DNA of 63,520 nucleotides from an uncultured Prevotellaceae bacterium (GTDB taxonomy: Bacteria > Bacteroidota > Bacteroidia > Bacteroidales > Bacteroidaceae). Made by a program: the position numbers and the translations under genes. Under the pieces are notes generated by a model. It saw nothing but the letters and a program-made list of their open reading frames with translations. It did not search any database and was not told the origin of the DNA. Location: assembly GCA_947169115.1 (NCBI GenBank), contig CAMVOK010000019.1, positions 1-63,520 on the forward strand, written 5' to 3'. Of this stretch, positions 8,241 through 16,607 are shown in pieces (the stretch's first letter is position 1; every line of letters starts with the position of its first letter).

Positions 8241-9611
8241 ATGCAGGAAGAAGATCTGTTTATGGCCGAAAGGATGCAATCGCCATTTGAAGATATCAAG
8301 GATACCGATGGCGAAGGACGGGAGTGGTGGAACTCCCGAAAACTGGCACATTTGTTAGGTTACCAAAAATACTGGAACTTTGAACGCTTGATGGAGAAGG
8401 TGCTTCACTACTTGCAACGAGAGAAGGGGCTGGATTGTGATGAGCATATCAAAGAGATAGAGGAGATGGCACCGCTTAACAATGGAGGCTTCCGACTGGT
8501 CAGGTCCTTTTTGCTTTCACAATCGGCCTGTTTGGCCATTGTGACAAACGCAGACCCAAAGAAGCCACTGGTAAAAGCCGCAAGGGATTACTTCACTGGG
8601 CAGATGACTTCTTCAGACCTCGCAACATGCTTGGAAGGGAACGTACTGATGTACCGTTCTACTACGGGCAAAGTAAATGTCACAGTCGTGTTCAACAATG
8701 ATACATTTTGGTTGTCACAGAGGCGAATGGCAGAATTGTTTAATGTTGCACCTTCAACCATCAATTATCATCTGAAGCAAATAGATGAAAGTGGAGAACT
8801 GCAATTGTCCGCAGCTATTCGAAAAATTCGAATTCCATCGGACAATTGCGATGAGCATGGTGTACTGATGTATAATTTGGATGCCGTGATTGCCGTTGGA
8901 TATCGCGTGAATAGTTACGAAGCTACGCAGTTTCGCCGTTGGGCAACGGAAGTGTTGAAGGAATACATCGTCAAAGGCTTTGTCATGAACGATGAAAGAC
9001 TGAAAGGTAAAAGTATCTTCGGTGAGGACTACTTCGAGGAACTCCTTGAACGTATCCGCGAAATCCGTACTTCAGAGCGTCGCTACTATCAAAAGATTAC
9101 TGACATCTATGCAGAATGCAGCATTGACTATGACCCCCAAGCAGAAACGACAAAATTGTTTTATAGGACGGTACAGAACATGATGCATTTTGCCATAACA
9201 CACCAGACTGCCGCAGAGATTGTACATGACCGAGCTGATGCCGAGAAGCCGAACATGGGACTGATGACATGGAAGAATGCGCCAGATGGTAGAGTGGTGA
9301 AAAGTGATGTAACGATAGCCAAGAACTATCTTTCAGAGCAGGAAGTGGAATCATTGAATCTGCTGACTACTGCTTTCCTTGACACCGCAGAGAGTAGAGC
9401 GAGAAGACATTTGCTAACCAAAATGTCTGATTGGAAAACTCTTTTGGAGAAACACTTAAATATTAATGAATACGAAGTGCTCAATAATGCTGGCAGTGTT
9501 AGCCATGAAGAAGCTGAAGCAAAAGCTTTAGGCGAATATGAGAAGTTTCGACGAATCCAAGACCAGACGATGTTATCTGATTTCGATAAAATTATTCAGG
9601 AGCTTAAATAA
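8241..9611 (+). CDS. DinD-N / RhuM fusion protein
   Basis: A 456-residue protein of two parts. Residues about 25-130 match the N-terminal BRO-N-like domain of DinD (WWNSRKLAHLLGYQKYWNF, then LSQSACLAIVTNADPKKPLV and ARDYF). Residues about 145-456 are a full RhuM-type 'virulence protein' domain (TGKVNVTVVFNNDTFWLSQ, MAELFNVAPSTINYHLKQI, YNLDAVIAVGYRVNS, RRWATEVLKEYIVKGF, FRRIQDQ near the end). RhuM genes are common passengers of restriction loci; their function is unknown. An alternative start at 8256 would shorten it by five residues. It is bracketed by 48-bp direct repeats and overlaps neither neighbour. Confidence 0.85.
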   Translation: MQEEDLFMAERMQSPFEDIKDTDGEGREWWNSRKLAHLLGYQKYWNFERLMEKVLHYLQREKGLDCDEHIKEIEEMAPLNNGGFRLVRSFLLSQSACLAIVTNADPKKPLVKAARDYFTGQMTSSDLATCLEGNVLMYRSTTGKVNVTVVFNNDTFWLSQRRMAELFNVAPSTINYHLKQIDESGELQLSAAIRKIRIPSDNCDEHGVLMYNLDAVIAVGYRVNSYEATQFRRWATEVLKEYIVKGFVMNDERLKGKSIFGEDYFEELLERIREIRTSERRYYQKITDIYAECSIDYDPQAETTKLFYRTVQNMMHFAITHQTAAEIVHDRADAEKPNMGLMTWKNAPDGRVVKSDVTIAKNYLSEQEVESLNLLTTAFLDTAESRARRHLLTKMSDWKTLLEKHLNINEYEVLNNAGSVSHEEAEAKALGEYEKFRRIQDQTMLSDFDKIIQELK

Positions 9612-9616
9612 CTCTT

Positions 9617-9754
9617 ATGTATATCCTGTTTGAAGAACACCAGTACGAGAGCCGATTTGTGGAGAAAGTCCTGAAAGATATCGAATCTTATGTGCCTAAT
9701 GAACCTCTGTTTACTACAGCAAAAGATGTTATGAATTATAGACGTAGTTTATAA
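9617..9754 (+). CDS. short open frame, possible N-terminal gene fragment
   Basis: A 45-codon frame beginning MYILFEEHQYESRFVEKVL and ending YRRSL, six bases after the RhuM fusion and ending at the very start of the right 48-bp repeat. Acidic and helical. The opening looks like the N-terminus of a larger protein cut short at the repeat, but I cannot name the family. It could also be a genuine small partner of the RhuM gene. Confidence 0.4.
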   Translation: MYILFEEHQYESRFVEKVLKDIESYVPNEPLFTTAKDVMNYRRSL

Positions 9755-9799
9755 TTATGGATAAACTCTCACCACAACAGCGACACGCGAACATGGCGG
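9752..9799 (+). repeat. 48-bp direct repeat, right flank of the RhuM cassette
   Basis: Partner of 8122-8169 (one mismatch). It covers the start of the intact vsr gene. Confidence 0.9.
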
Positions 9800-10308
9800 C
9801 CATCCACTCCAAGGGGACGAAGCCGGAGATGGTGGTGAGGCAATGGCTGTGGAGTAGGGGATTTCGCTATCGACTGAACTCACCGAGGTTGCCGGGACAT
9901 CCCGACTTGGTGCTGCGGAAGTATAGAACATGCATATTTGTGAACGGGTGCTTCTGGCACGGACACAAACTGCGCAATGCGCAGAGTGAAGAATTAAGAG
10001 TGAAGAGTGAAGAATTCACTTTTGATTATGAGAGTTCGGAGTGCTGCAAGATTCCACATACGAACCGGGAGTTCTGGGTGAACAAGATTAGACGGAATCA
10101 GGAGCGCGATGAGGAGGAACGAATGAGGCTGAAGGAGATGGGATGGCATTGCATCACCATCTGGGAATGCGAACTGAAACCAAAGGTGAGGCAAGAGACC
10201 TTGACGGCTCTGGAATATACACTGAACCACATTTTCCTCGACGACCATGCATGTCGTTACAGGATTGAGGAGGAAACCCTGCCTATGGCGGCAGAAGAAT
10301 ATTTGTAA
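9757..10308 (+). CDS. vsr: very short patch repair endonuclease Vsr
   Basis: A 183-residue Vsr-type nickase that starts repair of T:G mismatches formed when 5-methylcytosine deaminates. Signatures: MAAIHSKGTKPEMVVRQWLW with the catalytic Asp region following (GFRYRLNSPRLPGHPDLVL), CIFVNGCFWHGH, REFWVNKI and the C-terminal GWHCITIWECEL. It fits the EcoRII-type methylase upstream. Between FWHGH and the zinc-ligand region CCKIPHTN there are about 20 extra residues (AQSEELRVKSEEFTF), encoded by a GAGTGAAGAATTAAGAGTGAAG-type repeat (about 9984-10017). The insertion is in frame and sits in a loop next to a metal-binding segment, so activity is likely but not certain. Its start is duplicated at 8127. 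Confidence 0.9.
   Translation: MDKLSPQQRHANMAAIHSKGTKPEMVVRQWLWSRGFRYRLNSPRLPGHPDLVLRKYRTCIFVNGCFWHGHKLRNAQSEELRVKSEEFTFDYESSECCKIPHTNREFWVNKIRRNQERDEEERMRLKEMGWHCITIWECELKPKVRQETLTALEYTLNHIFLDDHACRYRIEEETLPMAAEEYL
9984..10017. repeat. in-frame GAGTGAAGAATT repeat inside vsr
   Basis: GAGTGAAGAATT and AAGAGTGAAGAG units alternate for about 34 bases and encode SEELRVKSEEF. Such tracts are typical of intergenic DNA, not of the Vsr family. Confidence 0.7.
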
Positions 10309-10333
10309 ACATACTTAAATCTATTGATACCCA

Positions 10334-12922
10334 ATGAAAAACCGATTGTTCTTTCGCATACTTCTCGGCATGTTGATGGGTCTCTGGGGGCTCGCGATGG
10401 CGGCACAGGAACGTGTCGTGCTGACGGATGGATGGGTCTTCCGACAGGAACGACTCAGGAACTGGCACGAAGCCACAGTGCCTGGCACCGTGCAGACCGA
10501 CCTGATGGCGATTGGGAGCATTGAAGACCCTTTCTTTGCCTTAAATGAGAGGACTGTACAGTGGATTGACAAGGAAGACTGGTTGTATGAAAACCAGTTT
10601 ACGGTCAGCGAGGAACAGCAACGGTGTGCCCATCGCGAACTGACGTTCTACGGCTTGGACACATACGCCGACGTGTATCTCAACGATACGCTCATTCTCA
10701 GGGCAGACAACATGTTCCGCACCTGGAGGGTGGACGTGAGCCGACTGACGCATACGGGAAAGAATATCCTGCGTGTACGACTGCATTCGCCCATCAAGGT
10801 GGACATGCCCAAGTGGGAGGCACAAAGAGGGGTGTACCACGCCAGTTCTGACCAGAGCGAGAACGGAGGATTGTTGGACAGACAACTGTCGCCCTTCATT
10901 CGAAAGGCCGGTTACCACTACGGATGGGACTGGGGACCGCGAATCGTCACCATGGGCATCTGGCGACCCGTGGAGTTCTCGACGTGGAACGAGGTTGCCA
11001 TTCGCGACGTCTTCGTGGAGCAACAGGAGGTTACCCGTAAACGTGCCTCGGTGTGCCACCATGTGACCCTCGAAGCCGACCATGACCTCACCGCCACCAT
11101 CACCGTCACCGACTCTGCCTCGCAACGACAACTGGCGAGCCAACGAGTGACTCTGCATGCCGGTGTGAACGAAATGAATCTGCCATATACCATATCGAAC
11201 CCACGCCTCTGGTGGTGCAACGGCTTGGGCGAACCGCATCGCTATACCTTGCAGACGACAATACAGTGGGGCGACGTGGATGCTCCACTCTCGTCTCTTT
11301 GCGCTTCGCACAAGGTGGGACTTCGTTCCATACGACTCCATCGCGAGGTGGATGCCGATGGCAAGGGCGAGGCTTTCTACTTCACACTCAACGGCGAGAA
11401 GGTATTCATGAAGGGTGCCAACTACATACCCTGCGACGTGTTCCTACCGCGAGTAACGGATGCTGTCTATCGGCGTACCATCGAGGATGCCGTGGCCGTG
11501 AACATGAACATGTTACGCGTGTGGGGCGGTGGCGTGTATGAGGATGACCGCTTCTATGACTTGTGCGACGAACACGGCATTCTCGTCTGGCAGGACTTCA
11601 TGTTTGCCTGTGCGATGTTTCCCGCCAGCGGTGCGTTGTTGGAGAACATCCGTCAGGAGGCCATCGACAATGTGCGACGTCTGCGAAACCATCCCTGCAT
11701 AGCGCTGTGGTGCGGCAACAACGAGATTCAGGATGCCTGGTTGGGATGGGGATGGAAGAAACGTAGCGAGAAGAAAGACCGTGCCGAGGCCGAGCGCATG
11801 TGGGAGGAATATAAGGCTCTCTTCCTGAAGACTCTGCCCGAGGTGGTGGGGGAGTATGCTCCGCAGACACAGTATCATCCCTCGTCGCCCTCAGCCAAAC
11901 TCGGGGAGAAGAGCGAATTTGCCCGTGGTGACTACCACTATTGGGAGGTGTGGCACGGGCAGAAGCCCATTAGCGAATACAACAAGGTGCGTGCGCGTTT
12001 CTTCAGTGAATATGGCATGCAGAGTTTCCCGGAACTGGCCACGGTTCGGCGATTTGCTCCGAACGAGAAGGATTGGGACATCTATTCGGACGTGATGATG
12101 GCACACCAGCGTGGGGGCGAGCATGCCAACGGACTCATTGAGCGATACCTGGCTACGGAATATGGTCGTCCTAAAGGCTTCGACACCCTGCTTTACGTCG
12201 GACAACTGATGCAGGGTGATGCCATGAAGACGGCCGTGGAGGCGCACCGGCGCGACAAGGGCTACTGCTGGGGGTCTCTACTTTGGCAAATCAACGACTG
12301 CTGGCCCGTGGCTTCGTGGAGCACTCGCGACTACTACGGTCGATGGAAGGCTGCCCACTACATGATGCGTCAGGCGATGGCCGACATTTTGGTTTCGCCC
12401 ATCCAGCAGGAGGACAGCGTGTTGCACGTCTTTGTCGTCAACGATCGCCTTACGACCGTGAGCGGAAAACTTACCGTGGAGGTCTATTCTTCTACCGAGC
12501 GACGACTGACCACCACGAAGCGTGTTAGGGTGACGGCCAACAGTGCCACCGATGTGTGGAAGATGCCTACCGCCCAACTCTTGGCTCAGGCAGGCGTAGC
12601 CGCCGATGCGGCCATCATCCATGCCGAGTTCGTTCCAGAAGGTAAGACGACAACTACTTATGCGAACAACTACATCCTTGTCTATCCCAAGGATTTGAAA
12701 CTGCTGCCCTCGTGTGTGAAGGCTACTGTCGAAGGCAACAAGGTGAGGGTATCTGCCGATTGTTACGCTCGCGGCATCTTCCTCAGCCTTGAGGGGGACA
12801 ACGAGCACCACTTCTCAGACAACTACTTCGACCTCCTGCCAGATGAGGAACGCATGGTTTCTCTCTCCACCACATTGCCCCGTACGGAAGTGGAGAAACG
12901 ATTGCGCATCATCAAATGGTAA
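10334..12922 (+). CDS. GH2 beta-mannosidase, exported
   Basis: An 862-residue glycoside hydrolase family 2 enzyme with a signal peptide (residues 1-23, hydrophobic IILGMLMGLWGLAM-like core ending AMAAQ). Jelly-roll and Ig-like domains fill about 25-330 (FYGLDTYADVYLNDTLI, HYGWDWGPRIV, typical of beta-mannosidases), then the TIM barrel: KGANYIPCDVFLPRV, RVWGGGVYEDD, the acid/base Glu in LWCGNNEIQDAW near 464, and the nucleophile Glu in FFSEYGMQSFPE near 559. It removes terminal beta-mannose from mannan or N-glycan fragments, probably in the periplasm. The last codons (AAATGGTAA) run straight into an array made of the same bases. Confidence 0.92.
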   Translation: MKNRLFFRILLGMLMGLWGLAMAAQERVVLTDGWVFRQERLRNWHEATVPGTVQTDLMAIGSIEDPFFALNERTVQWIDKEDWLYENQFTVSEEQQRCAHRELTFYGLDTYADVYLNDTLILRADNMFRTWRVDVSRLTHTGKNILRVRLHSPIKVDMPKWEAQRGVYHASSDQSENGGLLDRQLSPFIRKAGYHYGWDWGPRIVTMGIWRPVEFSTWNEVAIRDVFVEQQEVTRKRASVCHHVTLEADHDLTATITVTDSASQRQLASQRVTLHAGVNEMNLPYTISNPRLWWCNGLGEPHRYTLQTTIQWGDVDAPLSSLCASHKVGLRSIRLHREVDADGKGEAFYFTLNGEKVFMKGANYIPCDVFLPRVTDAVYRRTIEDAVAVNMNMLRVWGGGVYEDDRFYDLCDEHGILVWQDFMFACAMFPASGALLENIRQEAIDNVRRLRNHPCIALWCGNNEIQDAWLGWGWKKRSEKKDRAEAERMWEEYKALFLKTLPEVVGEYAPQTQYHPSSPSAKLGEKSEFARGDYHYWEVWHGQKPISEYNKVRARFFSEYGMQSFPELATVRRFAPNEKDWDIYSDVMMAHQRGGEHANGLIERYLATEYGRPKGFDTLLYVGQLMQGDAMKTAVEAHRRDKGYCWGSLLWQINDCWPVASWSTRDYYGRWKAAHYMMRQAMADILVSPIQQEDSVLHVFVVNDRLTTVSGKLTVEVYSSTERRLTTTKRVRVTANSATDVWKMPTAQLLAQAGVAADAAIIHAEFVPEGKTTTTYANNYILVYPKDLKLLPSCVKATVEGNKVRVSADCYARGIFLSLEGDNEHHFSDNYFDLLPDEERMVSLSTTLPRTEVEKRLRIIKW

Positions 12923-13007
12923 ATGGTAAATGTGAGATGGTAAATGGTTAAATGGTAAATGTGAGATGGTAAATGGTTAAATGTGAGATGGTTAAATAGT
13001 AAATGTG
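12916..13007. repeat. AAATGGTAAATG array continuing from the mannosidase stop
   Basis: Repeats of AAATGGTAAATGTGAGATGG and shorter forms, beginning with the last two codons and stop of the mannosidase gene. A sister array lies between pyrK and pyrD (33735-33782). Confidence 0.85.
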
Positions 13008-13014
13008 AGATGTC

Positions 13015-13137
13015 ATGGAAAACAAGAAAGAAGAACAGGTGTACCATTGCAACGACTGTGGCAATGTGATTCATCGTCACGAAGTGTTTTGCTCAAAATG
13101 TGGCAAACTGCTTGACAGGTACGATTTTGAGGAGTGA
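13015..13137 (+). CDS. small zinc-ribbon protein (40 residues)
   Basis: A 40-codon frame starting MENKKEEQVYHC with two Cys pairs, CNDCGN and CSKCGK, ending DRYDFEE. This is a classic compact zinc ribbon, as in many short Bacteroidetes proteins. It could bind DNA, RNA or protein; no function can be named. It starts immediately after a repeat array and has no recognisable promoter box, so it may be read through from the mannosidase. Confidence 0.6.
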   Translation: MENKKEEQVYHCNDCGNVIHRHEVFCSKCGKLLDRYDFEE

Positions 13138-13184
13138 AGAATATAGCTATAAGACGCTGTGTCAAAACACAACCAAAAACTAAT

Positions 13185-13274
13185 AAACCACGGATCTTAC
13201 GGATATCACGGATTTAAACCCTGTTGTTAATCAGAAGTTTAAAAAATCCGATTCATCCGTATAATCCGTGGTTT
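13185..13274. repeat. long inverted repeat with CGGAT units
   Basis: The left arm (13185-13215: AAACCACGGAT, then ACGGAT and ACGGATTT) is mirrored by the right arm (13241-13274: AAATCCG, ATCCGT, ATCCGTGGTTT). It could fold as a hairpin with a ~25-base loop. It lies between convergent genes and may end transcription from both sides. Confidence 0.75.
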
Positions 13275-13295
13275 GTAAATTATGACCCCCCTTAT

Positions 13296-14216
13296 TTATT
13301 CTTCGTCCAAATAATCGGACGGCCTTTGGCCTACGCTTGGTTCATCCAAGAATCGGTGTGTCAGTCCTTCGAAGGCATCGATGCGGCGGTCACGGAGGAA
13401 GGGCCACCAACGTCGCACTTGCTCCGAGCGGTGCATGTCAACTTCAATAACAGCATTCTCTTCTTTGTCTTTGGGTGCACGGTAGAGGAGTTCACCTTGT
13501 GGACCAGCTACGAAACTGCTGCCCCAGAACTGTATGCCGTTGGTCTGTCCGCTGGGGTCTGGCTCGTGCCCAACCCGGTTCACGGTAACGACGGGCAAGC
13601 CATTGGCAACGGCATGACCGCGTTGTACGGTTGTCCATGCCTCGCGTTGGCGTTCCTGTTCTTCGGGCGTGTCCGACGACTCATAACCAATGGCGGTGGG
13701 GTAGATGAGCAGTTCGGCTCCGGCGAGTGCCATCAGACGGGCTCCTTCAGGATACCACTGGTCCCAGCAAACCTGCACGCCCAATCGTCCGAGGCTCGTA
13801 TGGATGGGTTGGAAACCAAGGTCACCAGGTGTGAAGTAGAACTTCTCGTAATAGGCAGGGTCGTCGGGGATGTGCATCTTGCGATACTTGCCGGCAATCG
13901 AACCGTCTGTGTCGAAGACCACTGCGGTGTTGTGATATAGACCAGCTGCACGTCGTTCGAAGAGGCTTGTCACCAGCACGATGCCGTATTGCTTTGCCAA
14001 CTGCGAATAAAAGTCGGTAGAGGGACCGGGGACAGGCTCGGCCAGATTGCAATTATCTACATCCTCCACCTGGCAGAAGTAGAGTGAGTTGTGCAATTCC
14101 TGAAGCACGACGAGTTGGGCACCCTTTTGTGCCACCTCGGCAATGTTCTCGGATAGTTTCTGCTTGTTGGCTTCCGTATCAGCCGTGCACGATTGTTGTA
14201 TGAGTCCTATTTTCAT
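13296..14216 (-). CDS. aguB: N-carbamoylputrescine amidase
   Basis: A 306-residue carbon-nitrogen hydrolase (nitrilase superfamily) that converts N-carbamoylputrescine to putrescine, CO2 and ammonia. The Glu-Lys-Cys triad is visible: LVVLQELHNSLYF, GKYRKMHIPDDP and VQVCWDQWYPEG. HWSIT-type segments are replaced by the subgroup's YPTAIGYESSD and NGLPVVTVNRVG, typical of AguB. The start at 14216 (MKIGLIQQ) is chosen because the longer frame begins inside the -7 box. The last residues (about PSVGQRPSDYLDEE) extend beyond the usual family end and are encoded by a reverse copy of the CAAGCGTAG element. The pathway partner aguA is at 19271-20461. Confidence 0.9.
   Translation of the reverse strand: MKIGLIQQSCTADTEANKQKLSENIAEVAQKGAQLVVLQELHNSLYFCQVEDVDNCNLAEPVPGPSTDFYSQLAKQYGIVLVTSLFERRAAGLYHNTAVVFDTDGSIAGKYRKMHIPDDPAYYEKFYFTPGDLGFQPIHTSLGRLGVQVCWDQWYPEGARLMALAGAELLIYPTAIGYESSDTPEEQERQREAWTTVQRGHAVANGLPVVTVNRVGHEPDPSGQTNGIQFWGSSFVAGPQGELLYRAPKDKEENAVIEVDMHRSEQVRRWWPFLRDRRIDAFEGLTHRFLDEPSVGQRPSDYLDEE
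13312..13339 (-). repeat. CAAGCGTAG..CCGATTA element inside aguB, copy 2
   Basis: On the minus strand this reads CAAGCGTAGGCC, AAA, GGCCGTCCGATTA, differing from copy 1 only in the loop. It supplies the C-terminal codons of aguB in frame. Confidence 0.8.
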
Positions 14217-14237
14217 ATCATTCACGATAATTTTGTA

Positions 14238-14245
14238 CAAAGATA
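14238..14245 (-). promoter_or_regulatory. aguB -7 box
   Basis: TATCTTTG on the minus strand, 22 bases before the ATG at 14216. Confidence 0.65.
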
Positions 14246-14289
14246 TAAAATAATTATGAATTGTGCATTGTGCATTGTGAATTGTTTTG

Positions 14290-14297
14290 TAACTTTG
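14290..14297 (+). promoter_or_regulatory. -7 box upstream of the structured RNA/leader
   Basis: TAACTTTG with ATTG about 19 bases upstream as a weak -33 box. It points towards the 14.3-14.6 kb folded region and the secreted-protein operon. Confidence 0.55.
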
Positions 14298-14302
14298 TCG
14301 TG

Positions 14303-14628
14303 TCGACCACGCCGTGCCGCTCTTTGGAGAAAACAGTGGAGGGCTGGGGAGGCCTACATATTGAGAAAGTGTTTGCTAACGCTTTGTTTTTGGAACTATT
14401 GAACCTGCGAAATTCAAGTACCCAAATCAAAAACATGGCAGAGGTAGGCACTACGGGTAGGTATATTGCTGACCCCGTTGGTGTGCAGAGGACGGATTGT
14501 CCTCATGCATACCTAACGGGTAGAATATATACCGACGGCGTGGGTGTCATTTCTGTTTGTTTATTTGTGAGGCTTTTCGCAGGGCCTAATAGTTCGGACG
14601 GGCAGAGGCAAGATGCCCCGCTTTTTTT
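14303..14628 (+). ncRNA. candidate structured RNA or long leader
   Basis: About 320 bases without a credible gene between a TAACTTTG box and a T-tract. Visible helices: GCCTAC near 14352 with GTAGGC near 14451; a hairpin TTTGG..TTGAA/TTCAA..CCAAA around 14388-14428; TAGGTAT with ATACCTA enclosing a GAGGAC/GTCCTC hairpin around 14457-14516; and a terminal hairpin CGGGCA/TGCCCCG (14599-14620) followed by seven T. It could be an independent small RNA or the leader of the gene at 14701. No known family was recognised. Confidence 0.45.
14599..14628 (+). terminator. intrinsic terminator
   Basis: Short GC-rich stem CGGGCA (14599-14604) / TGCCCCG (14614-14620, one bulge), then CTTTTTTT. It lies 73 bases before the next start codon. 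Confidence 0.55.
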
Positions 14629-14700
14629 GTGTGTAGTACAATGCATAAAGACTCGTCCGAATTTGGGCATCTGACGGACACAAAACAACATTCAAACAAA

Positions 14701-15258
14701 ATGAAGAAGATTTTGTTGACCGCCATCGCCCTGATGGCAATGAGCATGGCTGGGAATGCTCAGACAAAAGAAGAAATCCAGCAGAGTGAAGAACGTTGTG
14801 CAAAACTGCAAGAGTTAGTAAACGGCCAGCCTAAGGCTTGTGGAGTAGCCGAGGTGGACACGTTTGGTACAGAGATTACTCGTGCAGCAATGCTCGCTAT
14901 TGAGAACAGCGACAAGTTGGCAAACCTTTATCGTCGAACAATTGGTGAGACAAAGGATGGTGTGACTGATGTTGCCATTGAAAAACCCTCTGCTGAAGAG
15001 TGTGTGTCTTTAGGTACTTCCATTGCTGGCGAGAGTGCTGCGTTGACGAAAGCAGGGAAGAGTTTGGAAGAGGCTGGTAAGAAACTTAAGGAACTCACCA
15101 GCCAGAAGAGTCCCAAGGCCATCAAACAGGCAAAGGGAGCCACAGCCATCATCGCTTATGGCAAGGACGCTATGGCTATCCTGAGTGAGGAAACTGTGGC
15201 TCAAGGGAAGGCCATTAAGGAAATCATCGAAACTGTTACGTCAGGAAAGAACCTATAA
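14701..15258 (+). CDS. exported helical protein of unknown function
   Basis: A 185-residue protein with a signal peptide (MKKILLTAIALMAMSMAGNAQ, cut after about residue 21). The mature part is mostly alpha-helical, rich in Ala, Lys and Glu, with two short Cys-containing segments and a long helix pair (AGKSLEEAGKKLKEL). I do not recognise a family. Probably periplasmic. An IS4-type element separates it from the next three exported-protein genes on the same strand, which may once have been its operon partners. Confidence 0.7.
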   Translation: MKKILLTAIALMAMSMAGNAQTKEEIQQSEERCAKLQELVNGQPKACGVAEVDTFGTEITRAAMLAIENSDKLANLYRRTIGETKDGVTDVAIEKPSAEECVSLGTSIAGESAALTKAGKSLEEAGKKLKELTSQKSPKAIKQAKGATAIIAYGKDAMAILSEETVAQGKAIKEIIETVTSGKNL

Positions 15259-15271
15259 TATATATCATTAG

Positions 15272-16587
15272 TGTCCACTAAAAAATCTGGACGAGTTAAA
15301 ATTTAAATTTTTCAAAAAAATCTGGTTCACTTGAACCGCTTCGGTCTTTGTCATTTTTGAATGTAGTTTTTTTGAAGAGATCTCTCAGATGCGTGGTGTC
15401 TGTGAGCGACATGCTGAAGATTTGCATCACTTCATAGGTACTTCTATCCAACCGCATGTCATGCTGCACAATGGCAACCAGGCAGTAGGCACAGATGGCA
15501 GCGTAAATCTGTATCCTGACAGCGTTCTCTGTGGTGCCCCAGAATTTCTTAATCTTGAGGTGCTGCTTGAGCCACTTGAAGAACAGCTCTATCTGCCAAC
15601 GGTTCTTATAAAGGTCGGCAATCTGTCGAGATGTCAGCTCCAAGGCATTAGTCAGGAACATGAACTCTCGGTCTTGCTCCTCATCATAGAATCGCACAAG
15701 CCTTAGATGCTCAGGATAGTCTTTCAGACTTTTATAGACGGTCAGCTCTATCTCCGCATCAGTCAGTATGCCTTTTGGCATCCGCCGCTTCCACTTGACG
15801 CACTTATATTGCAAATTGGTCTTGGCTCTGACAACGAAGAATGACTCCATACGATGTATGCGATATAGCTCCTTGAAGTTGTTGTAGCCGCGGTCGAAGA
15901 TGTAGTAAGCACCTGTCTCGATGGGGATTTCCTTCATCGCCTTGGAATCATGTACCGATGCCGTGGTGATGTGGAAGAAGGCAGGAATCTGAGTCTCCAA
16001 GTCATACAAGGTGTGTATCTTGATACCGCCCTTGCGTTTACGGAACTTGGCCCACCAGAACACATCCAGACATAGCGAGATGGTCGTGGAATCGAAAGCA
16101 TAGACGTTACCGTCAAGCTTGAAGATGTCCGTTGCCCGCTTACGTCTTGCCTCACTGACGAGGTAGTAGGCGAAGTCCTCGAAGATGCGGTAGTCGCGGT
16201 TGGTATTAGCCTTGGCCAGATTGCTTCTGGTAACATGCTTGCCAAGTCCGAGATGATAGCACTTCTGGCGATGCGCCTCTATTATGGTTATCAAGTCGCG
16301 CAAACTCTCACGGTTGCCCAACTGACCAAACATCAATGCGAGAAGTTGGTTCCAACAGGTAAAGTGTTTGATATACTTGTCGCCATGATACTTGCGAACA
16401 TAGTCATTAAACTGGCTTCTGTTCAGGAACGAGGTGAGCTGTGAGAAAACGTATTTTGAATGATTCATGCCATCTTTTTCTTATAATAACGGCAAAAATA
16501 CAATTTCAAATCCGTTTCACTTCAAAATCTCTGCAATAAACTATATTTCAATCATTTCAAAGAACGTCTAACGATTTTTAGTGGACA
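15272..16587 (-). mobile_element. IS4-family insertion sequence
   Basis: About 1.3 kb with imperfect terminal inverted repeats: TGTCCACTAAAAAATC at the left end (15272) and the complement of GATTTTTAGTGGACA at the right end (to 16587). It carries one transposase gene on the minus strand. No clear target duplication was found. Its right end lies about 20 bases before the start codon of the CsgG-like gene. Confidence 0.85.
15296..16468 (-). CDS. IS4-family transposase
   Basis: A 390-residue DDE transposase. The N-terminal DNA-binding segment (FTCWNQLLALMFGQLGNRES) is followed by the catalytic domain: first Asp in VYAFDSTTISLCLDVFWW, second Asp in YYIFDRGYNNFKEL, and the Glu in the Y(2)R(3)E(6)K-like motif YKNRWQIELFFKWLKQH. 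Full length with no stop or shift, so the element is probably active or recently active. It interrupts a set of co-oriented exported-protein genes. Confidence 0.93.
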   Translation of the reverse strand: MNHSKYVFSQLTSFLNRSQFNDYVRKYHGDKYIKHFTCWNQLLALMFGQLGNRESLRDLITIIEAHRQKCYHLGLGKHVTRSNLAKANTNRDYRIFEDFAYYLVSEARRKRATDIFKLDGNVYAFDSTTISLCLDVFWWAKFRKRKGGIKIHTLYDLETQIPAFFHITTASVHDSKAMKEIPIETGAYYIFDRGYNNFKELYRIHRMESFFVVRAKTNLQYKCVKWKRRMPKGILTDAEIELTVYKSLKDYPEHLRLVRFYDEEQDREFMFLTNALELTSRQIADLYKNRWQIELFFKWLKQHLKIKKFWGTTENAVRIQIYAAICAYCLVAIVQHDMRLDRSTYEVMQIFSMSLTDTTHLRDLFKKTTFKNDKDRSGSSEPDFFEKFKF

Positions 16588-16607
16588 GTAGTGAATATAT
16601 ATATATA

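Noticed and set aside
13224..13940. A 238-codon frame opposite aguB.
   Set aside because: It is the shadow of a well-supported amidase gene and has no family resemblance.
15259..16607. Target-site duplication for the IS4 element.
   Set aside because: Both flanks are AT-dinucleotide rich (TATATA), so any short match is not meaningful.
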